A stretch of DNA of 10,271 bases from DATIJJ01 sp039936115 (lineage in GTDB: Bacteria; Pseudomonadota; Gammaproteobacteria; DSM-16500): contig JBDTIZ010000248.1 of the NCBI GenBank assembly GCA_039936115.1, forward strand, positions 1 through 10,271, read 5' to 3'. A program made the position numbers and the translations under genes. This document shows positions 1 to 5,493 of this stretch, one piece after another. The notes below the pieces were generated by a model. That model saw only the letters and a program-made list of their open reading frames with translations. It made no database searches and was not told where the DNA came from. Positions within the stretch are counted from its first letter, which is position 1, and each line of letters begins with the position of its first letter.

Positions 1-2
1 AT

Positions 3-86
3 ATTTCGAAGAAGTGGACAATGCCGATTCGCGATTGGAAACCGGCATTAGCTAGGTTTATGATTGAATTCGAAGGTAGAGTTTAA
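3..86 (+). CDS. IS256/Mutator-family transposase, C-terminal end only (partial)
   Basis: An open frame enters from the left edge and ends at TAA 84-86. The visible tail is about 27 residues and contains KKWTMPIRDW followed by IEFEGRV. This matches the usual ending of IS256/Mutator (DDE) transposases, in which a W-x-MPIRDW segment is followed by a hydrophobic stretch and F-E-x-R near the stop. The enzyme would cut and paste its own insertion sequence; the catalytic DDE domain lies outside the window. The IS right end follows within about 40 bp, which supports the call. I cannot tell whether the full gene is intact. Identification rests on the short C-terminal motif, so family level is as far as I would go. 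Confidence 0.8.
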   Translation: MSKKWTMPIRDWKPALARFMIEFEGRV

Positions 87-97
87 TCAATGAGACG

Positions 98-126
98 GCC
101 GTTTACACAAAATATTTTTCATACTC
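98..126. repeat. Probable right terminal inverted repeat of the IS256-family element
   Basis: Just after the transposase stop the sequence contains GTTTACACAAAATATTTTTC and ends in ATACTC. Many IS256-family ends have this form (GTTTACACA, an A/T-rich stretch, then a CTC-like terminus). The outer edge near 126 is approximate. The partner repeat and the 8-9 bp target duplication cannot be checked because the left end is outside the window. Confidence 0.55.
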
Positions 127-168
127 GAAAATTATCTCACCACAAGATTGATTTACTTATTTTTAACA

Positions 169-579
169 TTAATTACTTGAGTCAAGTTTATCAATTAGCA
201 TTTCAATAAGGGAGTTGGGGGAACTGTTAGGTGCAATATTTTTATAAATTTTTAGCAGAGTAAAAAAATCTTTGGCTTGTTCTAATGTAACTTCTCCGTT
301 TCCTATCTTATGCCAAATTGCCTCACTCATTTCAATTAAAAATTCCGTTGATAACTTATCGGGTACTTCAAAACTAAGAGCTTGTGTTTTAGCTTTAGGT
401 AAGATTTTATCTAAAGCTAAACGTAAACAAGCTTCATTCCCTTCCAGCGCTAACTCAACACATTTATTAATAAGGGCAGGAGTGTGGGACTCTAACAATT
501 TTATAAATTGTGTATTCTTGTTTAAGCTGCCATTAGGTCGCCCTTTAGGATTTCCACTTTTTCCCGGTTCAAATGCCAT
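169..579 (-). CDS. Small KGRPxGSxNK (DUF5681-like) protein of the mobile element
   Basis: A 136-residue protein beginning MAFEPGKSGNPKGRPNGS. The N-terminal PGKSGNPKGRPxGSxNK signature (residues 5-21) is the hallmark of DUF5681-type proteins. In my knowledge of the family these occur in prophages and mobile islands, often near terminase or DNA-handling genes; no function is established. The rest is predicted helical, with an acidic C-terminal half (EVTLEQAKDFFTLLKIY). I chose ATG at 579 because AAGG lies 8 nt upstream; the GTG at 588 overlaps that ribosome binding site. It is the last minus-strand gene of the element in this window, 123 bp beyond the helicase stop, with an imperfect hairpin between them. 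Family call is good; role unknown. Confidence 0.7.
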   Translation of the reverse strand: MAFEPGKSGNPKGRPNGSLNKNTQFIKLLESHTPALINKCVELALEGNEACLRLALDKILPKAKTQALSFEVPDKLSTEFLIEMSEAIWHKIGNGEVTLEQAKDFFTLLKIYKNIAPNSSPNSLIEMLIDKLDSSN

Positions 580-640
580 GATGATCACCTTGTTAATTCA
601 TTGTTAATTACAACAACGTGACTACAATCATACCAAATAT

Positions 641-698
641 CTTGAGTCTCTTGAGCACCTTTGACCATTTAATTTAAAAGGAGCTCAAGAAGTTCAAG
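641..698 (-). terminator. Imperfect long hairpin between helicase gene and DUF5681-like gene
   Basis: Two 22-nt arms (641-662 and 677-698) pair at 18 of 22 positions around a 14-nt AT-rich loop. The best-conserved cores are CTTGAGC with CCTTT on one side and AAAGG with GCTCAAG on the other. It starts 5 bp after the helicase stop codon, so it could end or attenuate minus-strand transcription. It lacks a clear U-run, so it may instead be an mRNA-stabilising structure or a protein-binding site. Confidence 0.4.
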
Positions 699-702
699 AG
701 GC

Positions 703-2367
703 TCAACAAATTTCCTCTGTAGATTCCTTTTTTGGTAATGACCAACACCAATTACCATTTTTTATACCTTTAACTTTTCTTGATTTAATACCTAGTTCTT
801 TGCGTGCTCGCTTGATTGATGCTGCAGATATACTAACTTTCTCAGCTTCCGCATAAACATCCACAGCATTCTGTTCGCTGTCTGCTAGTATTTCTGCCAA
901 AAAATCTTTTGCTTCATCAACAGCATCTTTTTCATTTTCGTTGTTATCGGATAAAGCATCTTCTGCTGATATAGCTACACAACTTGATTCCCAATTTATT
1001 CTTGAAGATATAATTCCATTTTCTACCTGACATTCTTCTATGCTATAGGATAAACCAGTTTGATCATTTCCAATGTTATTTTTCAGAGGTAAAAAAAGCC
1101 TTATAGGACTATTGCGCTTACCTTTCACAACTACGTATGCAGCTCGAGATGCAGCAACATAAGCAATGCTACCGGCGACTCGATGGATAGCGGATTGGTT
1201 TTTGCTTTTATTATTATGAGAAATGCAAATGATGCTTATATTATGTAGTTCTGCTAACTTGCTTAATGGTGCTAGCGTTGCTCTAACTTGAGTATTTTTA
1301 CTATCGTCTATATCACCTACGTAAGCAGTGATGGGATCGATAAAAATTGCTGACACTCCTTGAATACTTCCCAGTAAATTAGCTAATTCAGGTATGTCCG
1401 CATTAATATCGAATAAATCTTCTATGCTATTTTCATTTTTAATCAAACGTTTTACTGAGTCGATGATTACAATCTTTTTTAAATCTGCTCCAGCAGCCAT
1501 TAATCTTGGCACTAGTGTATCTTCTGCATTATCTTCAGCGCTTAAAAAGATTACTTTACCTGGATTACATTTCGTTTGATCTGGCCAATCGTTCCCTTGG
1601 GTGATTGTAGCTGCCATATTTGCAGTTAATTGAGATTTGCCAACGCCAGCATCGCCAGAAATAAAAGAAATTTTACCCTTTGCAAATCGTTTTTCCCAAA
1701 GCCAGTCTATGGGCTTTATTGTTATGTCTGCAGCGATACGATAATTAATATTATGTTGGCTTTGTATGAGAGGAGATATTAATTTTAAATTTTGAATGTC
1801 ATTCTTATTCACTGCAGAATTTTTTTGTAACCAATCGATAATGTCACCTCCTTCAGGGAGATTTAACTCATCCGTATCAATCCATTGCACATTACAATTT
1901 AATTGGCTGAGTATTTCTGTAACCTCGCGGGCATATTTACATCCTGCCTTATCTTTGTCTGGCCAAATAATAACATTTGTATTTTTTAAAATATCCCAAT
2001 TTGCATCTGTAGCGCTATTACTACTGCCGGAAGTAGTTGCATAAAACCCGAGTGCAATCAAAGCATCCACTTTTGTTTCGCCTTCAGTTATATAAACTGT
2101 TTCATCAGATAATTTTGCTAACAATGGAAGCTTATAGAGAGGTTTTCCTCTGAGAAATGATGGCTCTTTCATTACCCACAGATTATTTTTATCTAAGTGA
2201 AATGGCCGAATCCATTTCTCACCGCTTGGATGTTTAAGTCGCATTCGCAAATATATTAGATCGCCATTGATGTCTTCATATAAGTGAGTTCCAATTAATT
2301 TGTATCCTTTGTTTAATTGCTTACTTGCATATGTTTTTAATAATGCATTTATGTTTAGATTATCCAT
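703..2367 (-). CDS. Toprim/RecA-like (RepA-type) replication helicase-primase of the integrative element
   Basis: A 554-residue replication protein. Residues about 90-180 look like a Toprim domain: ITEGETKVDAL with E95, then IWPDKDKAG with D137 and D139, the acidic residues expected to bind Mg2+. Residues about 218-440 are a RecA-like ATPase of the RepA/AAA_25 type. They contain Walker A SGDAGVGKS (237-245), SAEDN (276-280), Walker B AIFIDPI (340-346) and a SHNNKS motif (383-388). A C-terminal winged-helix-like segment (about 480-545) precedes a short charged tail. The ATG at 2367 overlaps the stop of the CHC2 gene by 8 bp (ATGGATAA), which implies translational coupling. Together the two genes resemble a primase-helicase split into two chains. 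The likely job is replication initiation of the excised element. The domain calls are strong; a true primase catalytic activity is inferred. Confidence 0.85.
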   Translation of the reverse strand: MDNLNINALLKTYASKQLNKGYKLIGTHLYEDINGDLIYLRMRLKHPSGEKWIRPFHLDKNNLWVMKEPSFLRGKPLYKLPLLAKLSDETVYITEGETKVDALIALGFYATTSGSSNSATDANWDILKNTNVIIWPDKDKAGCKYAREVTEILSQLNCNVQWIDTDELNLPEGGDIIDWLQKNSAVNKNDIQNLKLISPLIQSQHNINYRIAADITIKPIDWLWEKRFAKGKISFISGDAGVGKSQLTANMAATITQGNDWPDQTKCNPGKVIFLSAEDNAEDTLVPRLMAAGADLKKIVIIDSVKRLIKNENSIEDLFDINADIPELANLLGSIQGVSAIFIDPITAYVGDIDDSKNTQVRATLAPLSKLAELHNISIICISHNNKSKNQSAIHRVAGSIAYVAASRAAYVVVKGKRNSPIRLFLPLKNNIGNDQTGLSYSIEECQVENGIISSRINWESSCVAISAEDALSDNNENEKDAVDEAKDFLAEILADSEQNAVDVYAEAEKVSISAASIKRARKELGIKSRKVKGIKNGNWCWSLPKKESTEEIC

Positions 2368-2635
2368 GATTCCATGCTCCTAAGTCTTTGGCTGCTGTTA
2401 TAAAATCGAATCCATAACGAAGTTGATGAAAGGCGAGTATGTCGCAACCTTTAGCATCGCAACTAAAGCATTTGAAGTGACCGCTTTCGATGTTAATACT
2501 TAGGCTGGGGTTTCGATCTTCATGAAAGCAGCAGCGAACTTTTATCCATTTAGATTTAATATTCAGGCCTGGAAACTGTTGAGCATAATATTTCTCAGGG
2601 TGTGGTAGATCTGATCGATTGAATTGAGGTTTCAT
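2360..2635 (-). CDS. Stand-alone CHC2 zinc-finger primase domain protein
   Basis: A 91-residue protein made almost entirely of a DnaG-type CHC2 zinc finger. The metal ligands are visible as C35-x2-H38 (in RCCFHEDRNPS) and C56-x2-C59 (in FKCFSCDAKG), followed by the typical DILAFHQLRYGFDFITA helix. In DnaG and phage P4/T7-type primases this module recognises template DNA and is normally fused to the Toprim part. Here it is a separate gene whose end overlaps the Toprim/helicase gene by 8 bp and whose start overlaps the AlpA-like gene by 4 bp (ATGA). The two proteins probably work as one complex. The domain call is very secure; the partnership is inferred from the coupling. Confidence 0.85.
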   Translation of the reverse strand: MKPQFNRSDLPHPEKYYAQQFPGLNIKSKWIKVRCCFHEDRNPSLSINIESGHFKCFSCDAKGCDILAFHQLRYGFDFITAAKDLGAWNHG

Positions 2636-2835
2636 AATTTCACCTCATTTTTTTGTCGACTTTTAGTAATCTGTTGGCTGATCCAGTTTTCAATTTCTTC
2701 TTCTAGCCAGCCTACGGATCGCAATCCTAATGAAATTGCTGATGGAAAAACTCCTTGCGCTATCATGGAATAAATTCCTGATCGCGAGAGCCCTGTTTTT
2801 TCTTTAACTGCGGATAATCGTAAAATTTTTTGCAT
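2632..2835 (-). CDS. AlpA-family excisionase/transcriptional regulator
   Basis: A 67-residue MerR-like helix-turn-helix protein: KILRLSAVKEKTGLSRSGIY is the recognition module, followed by FPSAISLGLRSVGWLEEEIENWI. The conserved P-x-x-x-x-L-G-x-R-S-V-G-W-x-x-x-E-I-x-x-W pattern is diagnostic of the AlpA/phage P4 Vis family. Members activate integrase expression or act as excision factors in P4-like islands. ATG at 2835 is preferred because GAGG lies 5 nt upstream; the GTG two codons earlier overlaps that site. It leads a tightly overlapping cassette with the CHC2 and helicase genes. Repeats and a palindrome directly upstream are candidate binding sites for it. Confidence 0.88.
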   Translation of the reverse strand: MQKILRLSAVKEKTGLSRSGIYSMIAQGVFPSAISLGLRSVGWLEEEIENWISQQITKSRQKNEVKL

Positions 2836-2865
2836 AAACACCTCTTAATGACTAATTGATAGTTA

Positions 2866-2880
2866 AGTCATCACGATGAC
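2866..2880. promoter_or_regulatory. Candidate operator upstream of the AlpA-like gene
   Basis: A perfect inverted repeat GTCATC-AC-GATGAC occupies 2867-2880, about 30 bp upstream of the AlpA-like start. A further half-site, ATGACT at 2848-2853, is inverted relative to AGTCAT at 2866-2871. The clustering of TGAC/GTCA half-sites in front of a DNA-binding protein gene suggests an autoregulatory operator. The binding protein is not known, and no convincing -35/-10 pair was identified nearby. Confidence 0.4.
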
Positions 2881-2890
2881 CGCGAAAAAA

Positions 2891-3015
2891 ATGCGATGCA
2901 AATAAAATAAAAATATTTTAAAGTTTTTATGTTATTGATTTTTATGGATTTTAATTTTGCGAAAATGCGAAAAGAAAATGCGATTTAGCGAAATATGCGA
3001 ATCGCATTTTCGCAT
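2891..3015. repeat. Iteron-like cluster of ATGCGA repeats with a 12-bp inverted repeat
   Basis: ATGCGA occurs at 2891, 2965, 2978 and 2995. One-mismatch forms lie at 2957 (TTGCGA) and 2986 (TAGCGA). Inverted copies (TCGCAT) lie at 3002 and 3010. Neighbouring copies are 7 to 13 bp apart. GCGAAAATGCGA (2959-2970) is perfectly repeated in inverse at 3002-3013, and ATGCGA-A-TCGCAT (2995-3007) is a tight palindrome. The cluster sits beside a very AT-rich stretch (2897-2958) and upstream of the replication genes, the expected layout of an iteron origin or a multi-site operator. Which of the two it is cannot be decided from sequence alone. Confidence 0.6.
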
Positions 3016-3019
3016 TTAA

Positions 3020-3622
3020 TTAATTTTCGATTGATTCAGGATTTCTAAGGACGTGCTTGATCGCTCGTTTGGAAATGATTTTTCTGAGGATGGAATTTGA
3101 TACCATTGACTTGGTACGTTCTTCTGTCAACAATTGTTTCTGGATGTCTGAGACTTTTAATTTAGGGTTATGTAAGATGATTTCAGCAGCTCTTTTGATA
3201 AGCCTGGTATCACGATCTTTTGGCGATTCTGTTGTTTCTTCTTCATCTTCCTTCATTCCCTCTTCTTCGAGTATCTCTATATTTTGTGCGAATAACACCG
3301 TTTCGGTTTGTGCGGTTGTGCTTGCAATTATATTATCAGCAATCTTTTTATCTAAAATTAAATCGCTCATTCCAATGTTTCGCCAACTTCCAAAATCTAG
3401 AGTTTGACCTCTATGGCGAGTAGAAAATCGAAAGGTCACTTCTATTTTGCTGGGTTGGTTTGTATATATTTCTTGTAATTTGGCGATGGGGACGGAGAAA
3501 AAATTATTTTCATTATCTATAGTGTATATCTGTAATAAACCTTTAAATGCTTCTCTGATAAGTATTTTAATTTCATGTTCGGTGTATTCTATTAATAACG
3601 CTAAATTTTCCTTGTTAAGCAT
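3020..3622 (-). CDS. Hypothetical protein of the integrative element with a helical, possibly DNA-binding C-terminus
   Basis: A 200-residue protein that I do not recognise. The N-terminal 115 residues look mixed alpha/beta (FFSVPIAKLQEIY; IEVTFRFSTRHRG). A strongly acidic linker follows (about 117-138, rich in E and D). The basic helical C-terminus (about 140-195) contains LIKRAAEIILHNPKLKVSDI and a K/R-rich stretch that could form a helix-turn-helix. No signal peptide or membrane segment is visible. The start is supported by AAGGAAGAG a few bases upstream of ATG 3622. It begins 18 bp after the integrase stop on the same strand, so the two are probably co-transcribed. Its stop abuts the ATGCGA repeat cluster, and a role at that site is a possibility only. 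Confidence 0.7.
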   Translation of the reverse strand: MLNKENLALLIEYTEHEIKILIREAFKGLLQIYTIDNENNFFSVPIAKLQEIYTNQPSKIEVTFRFSTRHRGQTLDFGSWRNIGMSDLILDKKIADNIIASTTAQTETVLFAQNIEILEEEGMKEDEEETTESPKDRDTRLIKRAAEIILHNPKLKVSDIQKQLLTEERTKSMVSNSILRKIISKRAIKHVLRNPESIEN

Positions 3623-3640
3623 GGCTCTTCCTTGTTTATT

Positions 3641-4858
3641 TTATGCGGCATTAATCTCAATTATTTTGTTATTGCTGTTTTGTAAATTCTCTAAATAGTC
3701 CGCCCACCATTGCATCATTTTACGGCGTTCAGGTAGATACTCAGCATAATTATACGCAGCGCGTATGTTATTACGTTCAGCATGTGCAAGCTGGCGTTCG
3801 ATTGCGTCACGATTCCAGCCATTTTCATTTAGTAATGTACTCGCGAGCGACCTGAACCCATGACCCGTCATCTCATCTGTCGTATAGCCAAGGCGTCGCA
3901 ATCCACCTAAAACGGTATTTTCAGACATGGGACGTTTTGATGTGCGGACACTAGGAAAAACGTATTTACCCTCACCAGTAAACGCTTTTAACTCTTGCAG
4001 AATCGCTATTGCTTGTGTGGAAAGCGGAACAATATGTTGCTCGCGCATTTTCATCTTTTTTGCTGGTATGCGCCATTCTGAGGCTTTTTCAAAATCAAAC
4101 TCATCCCATTCTGCGTGACGTAATTCACCGGGGCGAACAAAGAAGAGCGGGGCAAGTTGTAATGCGCATTTAGTAACAAAAAAGCCCTCATAACCATTAA
4201 TTGTGCGAAGTAATTTTCCAACTTCAACGGGATCGGTAATGCTTGCATGATGCTTCTTTTTAACGGGTGCTAATGCACCAACTAGATCGGCTGATAAATT
4301 ACGTTCAGCGCGCCCTGTAGCAATCGCATAGCGAAACACTTGACCACAAATTTGTAATATTCGGTGGGCTGTCTCAATGGCGCCTCTGCTTTCAACACGA
4401 CGTAAAGCAGAAAGTAATTCAGGCGCTGTAACTTCCATAATTGGACGCCTGCCTATCCATGGAAAAATGTTTTGCTCAAGGCGAATCAATGTACGTGACG
4501 CGTGTTCCTTTGTTCGAGTTGAAGAAAATTTAGCATGCCATTCGCGCGCGATAGCCTCAAAGCTATTTTCAGCCGCTAGCCTCTTAGATCGCTTAATAGA
4601 ATTCTTAAGTACGCCAGGGTCAATATTGTTAGTGAGCTGTTTCTTGGCTTCTTCTCGCGTTTCTCTAGCTGCTGATATTGATACTGTAGGGAAAGAACCC
4701 AAAGAGAGTTTCTTCTCAATCCCTGCAAATCGATATTTCAGTTTCCATAGCTTAGACCCATTTGGATTAACCAGAAGGTATAAACCTTTCTCATCAGTCA
4801 GTTTATAAGCCTTTTCTCGAGGCTTCGCATTCTTCACTTGTAGAACTGTTAACGCCAT
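3641..4858 (-). CDS. P4-type tyrosine integrase
   Basis: A 405-residue site-specific recombinase, complete and of normal length. Residues 1-85 are the arm-binding DUF4102-type domain (LTDEKGLYLLVNPNGSKLW; LGSFPTVSISAAR). About 95-190 is the SAM-like core-binding domain. About 205-385 is the catalytic domain, with R242 (VRPGELRHAEW), a lysine near 268-270, H333-G-F-R336, H359 (QLAH) and the probable nucleophile Y369 (AAYNYAEY). ATG 4858 follows GAGG by 5 nt. The gene reads away from ssrA and starts 163 bp from its 3' end, the standard arrangement for P4-like integrases that use tRNA or tmRNA genes as attB. Its base composition is visibly richer in G+C than the replication genes to its left, which suggests a mosaic element. 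Confidence 0.93.
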   Translation of the reverse strand: MALTVLQVKNAKPREKAYKLTDEKGLYLLVNPNGSKLWKLKYRFAGIEKKLSLGSFPTVSISAARETREEAKKQLTNNIDPGVLKNSIKRSKRLAAENSFEAIAREWHAKFSSTRTKEHASRTLIRLEQNIFPWIGRRPIMEVTAPELLSALRRVESRGAIETAHRILQICGQVFRYAIATGRAERNLSADLVGALAPVKKKHHASITDPVEVGKLLRTINGYEGFFVTKCALQLAPLFFVRPGELRHAEWDEFDFEKASEWRIPAKKMKMREQHIVPLSTQAIAILQELKAFTGEGKYVFPSVRTSKRPMSENTVLGGLRRLGYTTDEMTGHGFRSLASTLLNENGWNRDAIERQLAHAERNNIRAAYNYAEYLPERRKMMQWWADYLENLQNSNNKIIEINAA

Positions 4859-4886
4859 GGGGGCCTCACTTTTAATTTGGAGCTAT

Positions 4887-4934
4887 AAGCCCCTATATCG
4901 GCCCCACTTTAGAGTCGGATGCTGGGGGCTTCTA
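4887..4934. repeat. Inverted repeat in the integrase-ssrA interval, possible integrase arm sites or operator
   Basis: TATAAGCCCC (4884-4893) and GGGGCTTCTA (4925-4934) are inverted copies matching at 9 of 10 positions. Both lie between the integrase start and the inferred attachment site. P4-type integrases bind short arm repeats next to the core and can repress their own promoter, so this pair is a candidate for either. Function is inferred only. Confidence 0.35.
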
Positions 4935-4961
4935 TTGGATTTCGTGGGAAGTAGATTAAAT

Positions 4962-4988
4962 AAAAAAGGCCTTTATTTCAAGGCCTTT
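4962..4988 (-). terminator. Rho-independent terminator of ssrA
   Basis: A perfect 9-bp stem, AAAGGCCTT (4965-4973) with AAGGCCTTT (4980-4988), encloses a 6-nt loop. Read on the minus strand it ends in a T-run, 33 nt beyond the mature tmRNA 3' end. If the ssrA 3' end is the crossover site, this terminator belongs to the integrated element rather than to the original locus. Confidence 0.85.
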
Positions 4989-5020
4989 AGGATGGTTTTG
5001 GATGTCTTTAAATCAGAATT

Positions 5021-5050
5021 TGGTGGAGGCGGCGGGAATTGAACCCGCGT
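5021..5050. other. Inferred attachment site at the 3' end of ssrA (element-chromosome junction)
   Basis: The T-arm and acceptor 3' strand of tmRNA lie here, next to an integrase gene that reads away from it. tRNA and tmRNA 3' ends are the usual attB of P4-type integrases. The tmRNA 3' end is intact, as expected when the element brings in a replacement copy. No second copy of this segment occurs in the window, so the exact core and the left end are not defined. Confidence 0.55.
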
Positions 5051-5270
5051 CCGAAAGTTCTAAACCGTTGGGACTACATGTTTAGCCAGATCATTGGATT
5101 TAACTACCCATCGCCTGATTGGCAAGATGAGTGGCAGCGAGCCCTAAAGTTTTAGTAGCTTATCTCGGGCAGATTTCGCTACGAGCTTGTAAAATATGAC
5201 CCCTCGGGTTTACTTTCGTAAACTTCCATCCGTACAAGCACAGATGGTGAGAGGTCGCTATGCTACCTTA

Positions 5271-5345
5271 CTAGGCAGCGGCTGAAGCAACTTCTCGGAT
5301 TGAGAAGTCGTTTGCAGCATTAGCGAACTTGCGAGTTTTGTTTGC
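5271..5345 (-). other. tmRNA tag-peptide reading frame (24 codons plus stop)
   Basis: Reading from the resume GCA gives a 24-residue tag that starts ANKTRK and ends ANDFSIREVASAAA, then TAG and TAA in tandem. The A-A-A terminus fits a proteolysis tag. Most tags are 8-15 residues. An internal GCA (11th codon) would give an ordinary ANDF... tag, but its upstream context and distance from pseudoknot 1 fit less well. Confidence 0.75.
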
Positions 5346-5467
5346 AAGTATAATTTGTAACTTTTTTAACGAGGTTAGCTACGTCCTCGACATGCCCCTC
5401 TAGCGTCGCAACCCCCGTCGAAGCCAGGTCGCCCCCCAAAGTAGATTTTTCTCTTTGCTACACTTTA

Positions 5468-5473
5468 ATTATA
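5468..5473 (-). promoter_or_regulatory. Candidate -10 box of the ssrA promoter
   Basis: A perfect TATAAT on the minus strand, 31 bp upstream of the mature tmRNA 5' end. This allows a short leader to be removed by RNase P. No good -35 was found at 16-18 bp; that region overlaps the end of the phosphorylase gene. Read-through from the upstream genes is also possible. Confidence 0.5.
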
Positions 5474-5493
5474 ACCGAAGAGAGCCGAAGATG

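Larger units (their letters stand above)
5021..5436 (-). ncRNA. ssrA: Transfer-messenger RNA (tmRNA)
   Basis: tmRNA rescues stalled ribosomes by trans-translation, acting with SmpB and alanyl-tRNA synthetase. The 5' end GGGGGCGACCTGGCTTCGAC pairs with the 3' acceptor strand GCCTCC-A-CCA, including the G3-U wobble that gives alanine identity; CCA is encoded. The T-arm CGCGGGTTCAATTCCCGCC is present. Pseudoknot 1 is visible: CGAGG with CCTCG, and GTAGCT with AGTTAC. The resume codon GCA is at nt 92-94 of the RNA (5345-5343), preceded by ATACTT, close to the E. coli ATAGTC context and position. At about 416 nt it is longer than the 363 nt of E. coli. Exact ends are inferred from acceptor pairing. 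Confidence 0.95.

Noticed and set aside
1..168. Left attachment site of the element
   Set aside because: I searched for a copy of the ssrA 3' end here and through the rest of the window and found none; a short match in the CHC2 gene near 2620 is too short and is inside a coding region.
2842..3019. DnaA boxes near the iteron cluster
   Set aside because: No TTATCCACA-like sequence was found on either strand, so origin function rests on the repeats alone.
3057..3698. Three plus-strand open frames opposite the 200-residue gene
   Set aside because: They mirror the AT-rich minus-strand gene, look hydrophobic by composition only, and lack good ribosome sites.
4377..4808. Plus-strand open frame of 143 codons
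   Set aside because: It lies wholly inside the integrase gene on the opposite strand, has no family features, and the integrase motifs are unambiguous.
5021..5050. T-arm-like sequence suggesting a tRNA gene
   Set aside because: It has the GGTTCAATTCC T-loop and an acceptor end, but no anticodon arm follows. The partner 5' strand is 390 nt away, with pseudoknots between, so it is tmRNA.
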